A stretch of DNA of 7,888 nucleotides from an uncultured Candidatus Peregrinibacteria bacterium (GTDB lineage: Bacteria > Patescibacteriota > Gracilibacteria > Peribacterales > Peribacteraceae): assembly GCA_913054215.1 (NCBI GenBank), contig CAJXJE010000032.1:1-7888 (forward strand), given 5' to 3'. The notes under the pieces are model-generated. The model searched no databases and had not been told where the DNA came from. It worked only from the letters and a program-made list of their open reading frames with translations. The translations under genes and the position numbers were made by a program. Positions 1 through 5,108 of this stretch are shown here, in pieces (the first letter of the stretch is position 1; each line of letters begins with the position of its first letter).

Positions 1-1
1 G

Positions 2-30
2 TTGCATTGCGATATGCATTCACATATTCT
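2..30 (+). promoter_or_regulatory. Leaderless-type promoter of the 82-aa gene / dprA operon
   Basis: A -35 box TTGCAT (2-7), a 17-base spacer and a -10 box TATTCT (25-30) are followed by 8 bases and then the ATG at 39. Transcription would therefore start at or next to the A of the start codon, and no Shine-Dalgarno sequence is present. The same geometry precedes tpiA, purC and (with 6 bases) rpiB. The boxes are seen in the sequence; promoter activity is inferred. Confidence 0.6.
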
Positions 31-38
31 GAGCACTC

Positions 39-287
39 ATGAAAAAAACAGATGATGCAGCACCGGTAACAAGAGGGGATCTAGAAAATCTCTGGAAGCG
101 CATTGCAAAACACGTATCGTGTGAAGTACATGATCTTCGCTTACATTATGATATTGTCTCAGAAAATATGTTGCAGGATTTTAATGGAGCATTTGGTGAT
201 CGACTCTCACAGAATGCTGACGAGATACAAGGGGTAAAGGCAAGAGTTGGTGCTATAGAGCGTAGGCTACGATTTTCAGGGAGATAA
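39..287 (+). CDS. Small hypothetical protein, 82 aa, predicted helical/coiled coil
   Basis: The product is a soluble, charged protein of 82 residues with no signal peptide and no membrane segment. Residues 12-35 and 50-78 look helical, with hydrophobic residues at heptad-like spacing (for example L15, L18, I22 and V66, V70, I73, L77). Short proteins that open with a TRGDLE- or TKDDLE-like stretch and end in an ERRLR-like stretch are, from memory, common in Patescibacteria genomes and have no assigned function. The ATG at 39 sits 8 bases after a good -10 box, so it was chosen as a leaderless start. The TAA is separated from the dprA ATG by one base, so the two genes are surely cotranscribed. 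Being first in a dprA operon suggests, weakly, a link to DNA handling; no function is claimed. Confidence 0.75.
   Translation: MKKTDDAAPVTRGDLENLWKRIAKHVSCEVHDLRLHYDIVSENMLQDFNGAFGDRLSQNADEIQGVKARVGAIERRLRFSGR
278..283 (+). promoter_or_regulatory. Shine-Dalgarno sequence of dprA
   Basis: AGGGAG lies inside the 3' end of the upstream gene, 5 bases before the dprA ATG at 289. It is the only clear Shine-Dalgarno sequence in front of a gene in this window and fixes the dprA start. Confidence 0.65.
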
Positions 288-288
288 T

Positions 289-1380
289 ATGAACAACGAA
301 ACAGCCCTCATTTTCTCTTGGCTCAATGTCCTCACTAAAAAGCGTTACGACATGCTCGTCGAAAAGTTTGGCTCACTCGATGAGGCTTTGCAGAATATCG
401 ATCAAACTCTCCTTAGTGCACTTGGCTGCCAAGAGGAAACGGTCTTTAAGATCCTTAATAGAATGGATGAATGTGATCCCGAAGCATATCAAGCAGAACT
501 CGCCAAGCGTGATATTAATCTGATCACCATCGAAGATCCGCAGTATCCAGCAAGGCTTTTACAGATCGCAGACCCTCCGGTTTTTCTCTATTACAAGGGC
601 TCTATAGATATCATCAATGAGCCGACCATTGCATGTGTGGGTAAACGAGAGATGAGTACGTATGGAGAGCGCGTCGTCGATCTGTTCATCCCAGCATTCA
701 TCAGAGGGGGAATGATCACCGTGAGTGGTCTTGCCACTGGTATCGATGCTGCGGTGGCGAAAGAGACATTACGAGCGGGCGGAAAGACTGTTGCCGTGGT
801 CGGTCATGGTCTTGCAGATATTTATCCATCCGCAAATCGCGGTCTTGCAAAAGAGATCATCGAACAGGGTGGGCTTATCCTCAGTGAGTTTCCGTTAGAC
901 CAGCCTGCAGATAAGTTCACGTTCCCAGCGCGTAATCGCATTATTGCAGGGCTATCACTTGGCACTGTGGTGATGGAAGCTGGAGAGGGTAGTGGTGCGT
1001 GTATAACCGCAGAGCTTGCCTTGGACTACGGGCGTGAAGTGTTTGCAGTTCCTGGCCAGGTATTCGACGAACATTATGTTGGATGCCATCAATTAATCTC
1101 CAAGGGACAGGCGAAACTGGTCGCAACTCCACAAGAGGTGATGGCGGAGATTGGTATCATCTCTTCGGATACAGAGTCTGCATCAAGTACTAAAGAATAT
1201 GAAGCTGCAGATACAGAAGAAGAAAGCATCCTCAAGGTACTGACCACAATGCCACAATCCACATCAGAACTTGTAGAAAAGGCACAGCTGGATGCATCTA
1301 TCATCAATGCAAAACTGACGATGCTTGAACTTGGAGGTATTGCAAAGAACGTAGGGAATGGCATGTGGGTGCGTCTATGA
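289..1380 (+). CDS. dprA: DNA processing protein DprA/Smf
   Basis: DprA is a cytoplasmic single-stranded-DNA-binding protein that protects incoming transforming DNA and loads RecA onto it. Residues about 1-75 form an N-terminal helical region. Residues about 78-290 are the Rossmann-like DprA core with its family motifs: VGKREMSTYG (117-126), SGLATGID (146-153), GHGLADIYPSAN (172-183), SEFPLDQPADKFTFPARNR (199-217), and the block from EAGEGSGACITAEL (230-243) to FAVPG (252-256). A Ser/Thr/Glu-rich linker (about 292-311) leads to a C-terminal winged-helix domain (about 312-363) ending in NGMWVRL. The length of 363 aa is normal for the family. The basic residue in VGKR replaces the more usual serine of VGSR, and Ala157 stands where many members have His after SGLA-GIDAA; neither change suggests loss of function. 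It is the second gene of the operon that starts at 39. Confidence 0.95.
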   Translation: MNNETALIFSWLNVLTKKRYDMLVEKFGSLDEALQNIDQTLLSALGCQEETVFKILNRMDECDPEAYQAELAKRDINLITIEDPQYPARLLQIADPPVFLYYKGSIDIINEPTIACVGKREMSTYGERVVDLFIPAFIRGGMITVSGLATGIDAAVAKETLRAGGKTVAVVGHGLADIYPSANRGLAKEIIEQGGLILSEFPLDQPADKFTFPARNRIIAGLSLGTVVMEAGEGSGACITAELALDYGREVFAVPGQVFDEHYVGCHQLISKGQAKLVATPQEVMAEIGIISSDTESASSTKEYEAADTEEESILKVLTTMPQSTSELVEKAQLDASIINAKLTMLELGGIAKNVGNGMWVRL

Positions 1381-1410
1381 TATAGTACGAAACGCATTAC
1401 CCCCTGCTCT

Positions 1411-2274
1411 ATGACTGAATCTCTTGGAACACTCCTCAAAGGAAGTTTGCACTTCTGTAAGACGCATGCACGCCCGATATTGATTGCGTCGGTTGTCTTT
1501 GGTGTATTGATGTTTAGTGTGCAAAAAGTATTAGAAGTGAAGATCACTACTAGTATGGAAAACACCTTTGGCGATGTTGAACAAATGCAAGAAATCTCTA
1601 ATCGTATAGAGAAGGGAGATGAAGAGGCATTTCAGGAAATGATGATGATGATGGGAATGATGGGGGAGGACGGAGAGATGTCTGAAGAAAGAGTAGCCAA
1701 AGCGGCGTTAGGTCTTTGGAAGGGCATGCTGCCACTATTTACACTGTTCTTCGTAGCCATGATACTGATTTCCCTCATAAGTACCGCATTCTATTTAACG
1801 TTGGCCATAGAGGGGTCGCAGGACTTTATGACAACATTGCGCCGTGTTCCCAGCCTTATGCTGCCCTTGCTTGGGGTATGGGTCTGGAGTTTCCTTCGTT
1901 CCTTTGCGTGGATTCCTGTAATTGGCATTCTGATCGCCGTAATCATTGGGCCTCGTCTTACGCTGAGTAGCGTAATCCTCGTAAAGGAGAAGAAGGGCGT
2001 CATGGAAAGTGTGAAAGAAAGCTATATCCGTACGCGTGGCTATTGGGGGAAGATCGTTAGCAATGGGTTTGTAGCAACGCTGCTCGTCATGATAGTGATG
2101 CTGATCTTGACTCTAGGAGTTGGCCTGCTCGGCAGCATGTCTATGACTGCTGCAGCGATAGTAGGATCGGTCATCCAGAGTGCTATGACAGCGTTTGGCG
2201 CTATCTTTGTCGTGAGGCTCAGCAATACTATTTCCGATCATCCTCTGCAGCCCGCAGCACCGGTGACACCATAA
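1411..2274 (+). CDS. Polytopic membrane protein, 287 aa (YciC / GPDPase-membrane-domain-like)
   Basis: This is an integral membrane protein with about five to six hydrophobic segments: roughly residues 22-38, 105-133, 147-163, 165-190, 218-240 and 247-270. A polar loop (about 45-100) follows the first segment. The stretch PRLTLSSVILVKEKKGVMES (181-200), continuing to SYIRTRGYWGKI (204-215), resembles the amphipathic hinge of the YciC-like / glycerophosphodiesterase-membrane-domain families. In those, an R-L-S---L-V-E-kG--e-----S--l--G-y pattern precedes the last helices; this match is from memory. The function is unknown. Residues 77-84 hold seven methionines in eight positions. It starts 30 bases after dprA with no recognisable ribosome site, and the hairpin just downstream ends the operon. 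A role in envelope or lipid handling is only a guess. Confidence 0.75.
   Translation: MTESLGTLLKGSLHFCKTHARPILIASVVFGVLMFSVQKVLEVKITTSMENTFGDVEQMQEISNRIEKGDEEAFQEMMMMMGMMGEDGEMSEERVAKAALGLWKGMLPLFTLFFVAMILISLISTAFYLTLAIEGSQDFMTTLRRVPSLMLPLLGVWVWSFLRSFAWIPVIGILIAVIIGPRLTLSSVILVKEKKGVMESVKESYIRTRGYWGKIVSNGFVATLLVMIVMLILTLGVGLLGSMSMTAAAIVGSVIQSAMTAFGAIFVVRLSNTISDHPLQPAAPVTP
1639..1662 (+). repeat. ATG triplet tract inside the membrane-protein gene
   Basis: Five ATG triplets (1639-1653), one GGA and two more ATG (1657-1662) lie in frame and encode MMMMMGMM at residues 77-84. A pure triplet run can change length by polymerase slippage without a frameshift. Confidence 0.85.
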
Positions 2275-2285
2275 TCTTCGTATTA

Positions 2286-2316
2286 AAAAACACCTGTCGC
2301 AGAGAGAGGTGTTTTT
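2286..2316. terminator. Bidirectional intrinsic terminator
   Basis: AAAAACACCT (2286-2295) pairs perfectly with AGGTGTTTTT (2307-2316) around an 11-base loop. The GC part of the stem has an A tract on one side and a T tract on the other, so it can act on both strands. It lies 12 bases after the rightward operon ends at 2274 and just beyond the leftward transcript that carries tpiA and the small remnant (stop at 2326-2328). Confidence 0.8.
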
Positions 2317-2325
2317 AATATCTAC

Positions 2326-2511
2326 CTATTGCGGCAACGTCTCAAGAAAAGCGTTGAGATCGGGGTTTGTTGTATCAAAAGCAGCATGTCCAGTTTCTGG
2401 TAGCTCGTCTGCAGTGTTTTTCATCTTGAATCCGTCTACTCCTGGCATAGATGTGTGGGGGAAAATACGTATTTATCATAGGTAGCTTTCTTAAGAACAC
2501 AATCGAAATCC
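2326..2511 (-). pseudogene. Short coding-like remnant downstream of tpiA, probably frameshifted
   Basis: On the minus strand an ATG at 2448 opens a 40-codon frame ending in TAG at 2326-2328. Its product ends in ELPETGHAAFDTTNPDLNAF plus a short tail. This looks like the end of an alpha/beta-hydrolase-type protein, where the catalytic His sits in a GH pair near the C-terminus; that assignment is weak. No ribosome site or -10 box precedes the ATG. Directly upstream (about 2460-2511), between this and the tpiA stop, another minus-strand frame reads DFDCVLKKATYDKYVF and then closes. Removing one base in or beside the run of five C (on the minus strand, around 2458-2463) would join the two frames. 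It could also be an intergenic stretch that is open by chance. No other gene is seen between 2320 and 2511. Confidence 0.3.
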
Positions 2512-3237
2512 TTATTTTGTGAGTTTGGATGCTGCATCAACGATCTCCTGAAACGCCTCGGGCTTTAGGGATGCTCCGCCTACTAAACCTCCATCGATAT
2601 CTGGTTGCGACAGAAGTGCCTCAGCATTGTCAGGTTTCATTGACCCACCGTACAGTATTCTTGTCACGCTGCGACGGTCTTTTGGGAGCAAACTTCTGAT
2701 GAGTGCATGCATGTTCTGGGCATCGTCTGGGGTTGCTGCAGGAGTGTCTGGGTCACCCCTAGAGATAGCCCATACAGGCTCATAGGCGATCGTAATATCA
2801 GATTCCAAAGGCAGAGGAGCCATCATCTCTTTGAGCACCTCCTCAGTCTTTCCTGCCTGCTTCTGTTCTAGTGTTTCGCCGATACACACAATGGGATGCA
2901 GACCATATTCCAGGGCTGCTGTGACTTGGGCTGCGACCTCCTCACTGGTTTCGCTGTGTTCACCTCTTCTATCGCTGTGCCCGCACAGACAATAGATACT
3001 TCCGAGATCTTTGCACATCTTCAGGCTGATATCACCCGTGTGCGCGCCGTGTTCCTCTATGTGTCCAAACTGTGGCCCAGAGATAATCTTGGCTTTAATA
3101 CAGCGCTCTAGATCCAAATAGGTGGGAAATACCACTACATCAATATCTGCGTGGGCCTGATATGGAGAACCAGGATCAAACGCACCACCTGGGGCACTAT
3201 TCATTTTCCAATTGCCGGCTATGAGATATTTTCGCAT
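2512..3237 (-). CDS. tpiA: Triosephosphate isomerase
   Basis: TpiA interconverts dihydroxyacetone phosphate and glyceraldehyde 3-phosphate in the cytoplasm. The protein begins MRKYLIAGNWKMN, giving substrate-binding Lys11. It keeps the catalytic His87 in CGHSDRR and the catalytic Glu153 in AYEPVWAI, then the phosphate-binding motifs YGGSMKPDNAEALL and GGLVGGASL. At 241 aa it is slightly short, mostly because the first helix region (residues 14-33) is compressed. Two oddities are seen. The usual GHSERR reads GHSDRR (Asp89). The mobile loop after AYEPVWAI reads SRGDPDTPAAT instead of GTG-TAT, about four residues longer. The start at 3237 was chosen because the NWKMN strand begins here and a -10 box ends 8 bases upstream. 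A longer frame from a TTG at 3288 would cross that promoter and add 17 unsupported residues. It is divergent from rpiB. Confidence 0.93.
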   Translation of the reverse strand: MRKYLIAGNWKMNSAPGGAFDPGSPYQAHADIDVVVFPTYLDLERCIKAKIISGPQFGHIEEHGAHTGDISLKMCKDLGSIYCLCGHSDRRGEHSETSEEVAAQVTAALEYGLHPIVCIGETLEQKQAGKTEEVLKEMMAPLPLESDITIAYEPVWAISRGDPDTPAATPDDAQNMHALIRSLLPKDRRSVTRILYGGSMKPDNAEALLSQPDIDGGLVGGASLKPEAFQEIVDAASKLTK

Positions 3238-3245
3238 GTGGGTTG

Positions 3246-3274
3246 AGTATAGAGAGGAAAAAGAGGTTGGTGAA
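3246..3274 (-). promoter_or_regulatory. Leaderless-type promoter of tpiA
   Basis: Read on the minus strand, TTCACC (3274-3269) is followed by a 17-base spacer, TATACT (3251-3246), 8 bases, and the tpiA ATG at 3237. The pyrimidine-rich stretch before the ATG has no Shine-Dalgarno sequence. The expected transcription start is at or next to the start codon. Confidence 0.6.
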
Positions 3275-3275
3275 T

Positions 3276-3331
3276 AGTCATTAGTCAATTGTCATTCGTG
3301 ATTAGTACCTATTGACCAGTGACCAATGACT
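3276..3331. repeat. Imperfect 21-base inverted repeat between two divergent promoters
   Basis: The arms are 3276-3296 and 3311-3331; 17 of 21 positions pair, around a 14-base loop. The arms themselves are built from degenerate copies of a 7-8 base unit of the AGTCATT/GTCAATT type. The palindrome begins 2 bases beyond the tpiA -35 box and ends 4 bases before the rpiB -35 box, so it fills the gap between the two promoters. Confidence 0.75.
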
Positions 3332-3335
3332 CGCC

Positions 3336-3364
3336 TTGGTTCATCATATAAATTCCACTATCAT
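3336..3364 (+). promoter_or_regulatory. Leaderless-type promoter of rpiB-rpe-DUF192
   Basis: TTGGTT (3336-3341), a 17-base spacer and TATCAT (3359-3364) are followed by 6 bases and the ATG at 3371. The -35 box matches only weakly beyond TTG. An alternative AT-rich -10 (TATAAA, 3347-3352) would give a leader of about 12 bases. No Shine-Dalgarno sequence is visible. Confidence 0.45.
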
Positions 3365-3370
3365 TCGGGT

Positions 3371-3814
3371 ATGACAACGCCAGAACGTATCGTCCTTGCA
3401 GCAGACCATGCTGGTTTCGATCTGAAAGAAGCCATCAAAGCCTATCTCACTGATAAGGGGATTGATACGATTGATGTCCAACCAGAACTTGTTGAGGAGG
3501 ATGACTACCCTGAAATCGTCCGAAAAGGATGTGCTGCCGTACTAGAATATGACTGTACAGGTATTGTCTTTGGTGGCAGTGGCAATGGAGAGGCGATGGC
3601 AGCGAACAAAGTGACGGGCATTCGTTGTGCGCTTTGTTATAGTAAAGAAACGGCTCAGCTTGCACGTGCACATAATAATGCCAATGTTATGAGTCTTGGT
3701 GGTAGAATGATAGACGTTGAACTTGCCAAAGACCTCGTGGACATTTTTCTGACAACAGACTTTGAAGGCGAACGTCATAAGCGTCGCATTGATGACTTAG
3801 AAACTTCTGTATGA
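3371..3814 (+). CDS. rpiB: Ribose 5-phosphate isomerase B
   Basis: RpiB interconverts ribulose 5-phosphate and ribose 5-phosphate in the pentose phosphate pathway, working as a cytoplasmic dimer. The 147-aa protein has the family landmarks: AADHAGFDLK (10-19), GGSGNGEAMAANK (68-80), AHNNANVMSLGGRM (100-113) and the phosphate-binding RHKRR (135-139). The active-site strand is of the Mycobacterium tuberculosis type. The catalytic Cys of E. coli-type enzymes (CGTG) is replaced by Gly68, and the GNGE motif supplies Glu74 as the likely base with Ser70 beside it. The ATG at 3371 was chosen because the family N-terminus (RIVLAADHAG) starts right after it. An upstream in-frame ATG at 3326 would lie in the palindrome and ahead of the promoter. 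It is first in an operon with rpe, which it overlaps by 4 bases. Confidence 0.93.
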   Translation: MTTPERIVLAADHAGFDLKEAIKAYLTDKGIDTIDVQPELVEEDDYPEIVRKGCAAVLEYDCTGIVFGGSGNGEAMAANKVTGIRCALCYSKETAQLARAHNNANVMSLGGRMIDVELAKDLVDIFLTTDFEGERHKRRIDDLETSV

Positions 3815-4455
3815 GCACTTCGGACATTATCATCACGCCCTCTATTCTCTGTGCAAACCTCTCGTGCTTGCAAGCAGAGGTCGACACTGTTGCCAGTGCT
3901 GATTGGCTTCAGGCAGACGTAATGGACGGGCACTTTGTGCCAAACCTGAGCTTTGGTGCAGCAGTCATTAAGGATCTTAAAACAGATCTCCCACTAGATA
4001 TTCACTTGATGGTGACCAACCCCGCAGATCGTATACAGGAATTTTTGGATTTGAACGTCGCGAATATCACCTTTCATGCAGAGGTAGTCTCGAGTACAAA
4101 AGATCGAAAGGAGCTCATCGAAAACATTCACGCCGGCGGAGCAAAAGCGGGGATAGCATTAAACCCGGAGACCGCATTAGATAGAGTAGGAGATGTACTC
4201 AAAGATATTGATCTCCTCCTCATTATGTCTGTGCACCCAGGTTTTGGGGGTCAAGGATTTATAGACCATGTCTTAAGCCAGGTACAGACTGCGCGTTCTG
4301 CGTTTCCAGACCTCATGATTCAGATGGACGGAGGTATCAATGATACTACGGCAAAAAAATGCATTGATGCAGGGGCAAATAATCTCGTATCTGGGAGCTT
4401 TATTTTTGGTTCAAAGAACCGTACAATGGCCATCGAAACCCTTCGTTGCCTATGA
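3811..4455 (+). CDS. rpe: Ribulose-phosphate 3-epimerase
   Basis: Rpe interconverts ribulose 5-phosphate and xylulose 5-phosphate. It is a metal-dependent TIM-barrel enzyme of the cytoplasm; 214 aa is a normal length. Motifs in order are TPSILCANLS (9-18), DVMDGHFVPN (36-45), DIHLMV (63-68), FHAE (88-91), SVHPGFGGQGF (140-150) and QMDGGIN (171-177). Catalytic Asp36 and Asp173 and metal ligand His65 are present. The odd position is 34: the family reads H-x-D-V-M-D-G, with that first His a metal ligand, but here the codon is CAG and the residue is Gln34. The start ATG overlaps the rpiB TGA (ATGA), so translation is probably coupled. Neighbouring rpiB produces the isomer pair of the same substrate, which supports the role. 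Confidence 0.92.
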   Translation: MSTSDIIITPSILCANLSCLQAEVDTVASADWLQADVMDGHFVPNLSFGAAVIKDLKTDLPLDIHLMVTNPADRIQEFLDLNVANITFHAEVVSSTKDRKELIENIHAGGAKAGIALNPETALDRVGDVLKDIDLLLIMSVHPGFGGQGFIDHVLSQVQTARSAFPDLMIQMDGGINDTTAKKCIDAGANNLVSGSFIFGSKNRTMAIETLRCL

Positions 4456-4913
4456 GATTTCTTATACCACTTTTCGGCTTAGCAGTACTTCTTTCTGCCT
4501 GTTCTTTTACGCCGAAAGGGGGGGATGATGGTGCGCAGAAAATTGGCCTTGTTGGTCCAGATGGAACGGCTATTTCTGTCACAGTAGAAATCGCGGATGA
4601 TCCTCAAGAGCGATCTCAAGGATTGATGTATAGAAAATCACTACTTCCTGATCATGGGATGCTCTTTATATTCACTACGGCAGAGCCGCTCACGTTCTGG
4701 ATGAAGAATACCGTAATACCACTCGACATCATCTTCTTTAATCCGCAAGGAAACGTCATCGGTAGTGATTCTATGGTGCCATGCACAGAAGATCCCTGTC
4801 TCAGATACACTTCATCTGGGCCTGCAACACTTGCTCTAGAAGTGAACAAAGGCTTTATAGAAGAGCATGGAATTGGACCGGGTTGGCGTATCGCTTTGCC
4901 GGCTGATTATTAG
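4452..4913 (+). CDS. DUF192 family lipoprotein
   Basis: The protein has 153 aa. Residues 1-17 (MRFLIPLFGLAVLLSAC) are a lipoprotein signal peptide with the lipobox LSAC, so Cys17 should be lipid-anchored outside the membrane. The rest is a DUF192 domain (about 35-150) with its hallmarks: the ERSQGLMYRKSL stretch, GMLFIF, FWMKNTVIPLDIIFF, and a Cys pair four residues apart in VPCTEDPC, followed by LALEVNKGF. The family is widespread, small, usually exported and without an established enzymatic role. The ATG at 4452 overlaps the rpe TGA by 4 bases and was preferred to a TTG two codons upstream. It is third and last in the rpiB-rpe unit; the metabolic link of a surface lipoprotein to these enzymes is unclear. 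Confidence 0.88.
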   Translation: MRFLIPLFGLAVLLSACSFTPKGGDDGAQKIGLVGPDGTAISVTVEIADDPQERSQGLMYRKSLLPDHGMLFIFTTAEPLTFWMKNTVIPLDIIFFNPQGNVIGSDSMVPCTEDPCLRYTSSGPATLALEVNKGFIEEHGIGPGWRIALPADY

Positions 4914-4925
4914 TCGAACATATCG

Positions 4926-4942
4926 ATGAGCCTAAGGCTCAT
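4926..4942. repeat. Perfect palindrome ATGAGCCT-A-AGGCTCAT
   Basis: Eight-base arms surround one base, 13 bases after the DUF192 stop. A nearly identical 17-base copy lies at 6221-6237, differing only in the centre base. A GC-rich stem followed by TTT could weakly terminate the rpiB operon, but the T run is only three bases. Confidence 0.75.
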
Positions 4943-5030
4943 TTAGGTGTATTTACCTCTGAGCTCATTATTTTGGGTGAATTGGCCTTGAGGATCATTG
5001 AGGGTCTGGTGCAGATCTGAGGCTCATTTA
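4933..5030. repeat. Degenerate TGAGGCTCATT repeats at about 29-base spacing
   Basis: Related copies begin at 4933 (TAAGGCTCATTTA), 4960 (TGAG-CTCATTATT, one base shorter), 4989 (TGAGGATCATTGA) and 5018 (TGAGGCTCATTTA). The steps between them are 27, 29 and 29 bases. The bases in between are not conserved. This occupies half of the 195-base gap between the DUF192 and purC genes, in which no coding frame was recognised. Confidence 0.5.
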
Positions 5031-5048
5031 CCACAGCAAAATCTGTGG
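5031..5048. other. Small hairpin in the purC 3' region
   Basis: CCACAG (5031-5036) pairs with CTGTGG (5043-5048) around a 6-base loop. Next to it are the palindrome CCCTAGGG (5054-5061) and an AT-rich hairpin (next entry). None has a U tract, so terminator function is not supported by sequence alone. Confidence 0.4.
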
Positions 5049-5069
5049 GGAAACCCTAGGGGAACCACA

Positions 5070-5096
5070 TTATTGAACAAATTATTTATTCAATAA
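5070..5096 (-). terminator. Possible AT-rich 3' hairpin of purC
   Basis: TTATTGAA (5070-5077) pairs with TTCAATAA (5089-5096) around an 11-base loop, starting 12 bases past the purC stop. It has no GC-rich stem and no clear U tract, so this is a weak candidate for a 3' end or stability element. Confidence 0.25.
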
Positions 5097-5108
5097 ACTA
5101 TCATCATA

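Noticed and set aside
1378..1380. TGA recoded as glycine (Gracilibacteria-type code)
   Set aside because: TGA ends dprA, rpiB and rpe exactly where their families end, so it functions as a stop.
1089..1565. 158-codon minus-strand frame opposite the dprA end and the membrane-protein start
   Set aside because: It lies antisense to two well-supported genes, resembles no known family, and has a low-complexity Ser-rich composition from reverse reading.
2761..2800. GGCTCAT match inside tpiA as a further member of the TGAG/CTCA family
   Set aside because: It has no paired half-site and lies in conserved coding sequence, so it is most likely coincidence.
3238..3288. 17-residue N-terminal extension of TpiA from a TTG at 3288
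   Set aside because: It crosses the -10 and -35 boxes and reaches into the palindrome; the family N-terminus begins at the ATG at 3237.
3326..3370. 15-residue N-terminal extension of RpiB from ATG 3326
   Set aside because: It overlaps the palindrome arm and the promoter, and the family N-terminus starts at 3371.
4933..5030. Possible CRISPR array (repeats at about 29-base steps)
   Set aside because: Repeat units are only about 13 bases, degenerate, with 14-16 base gaps; no cas genes are present.
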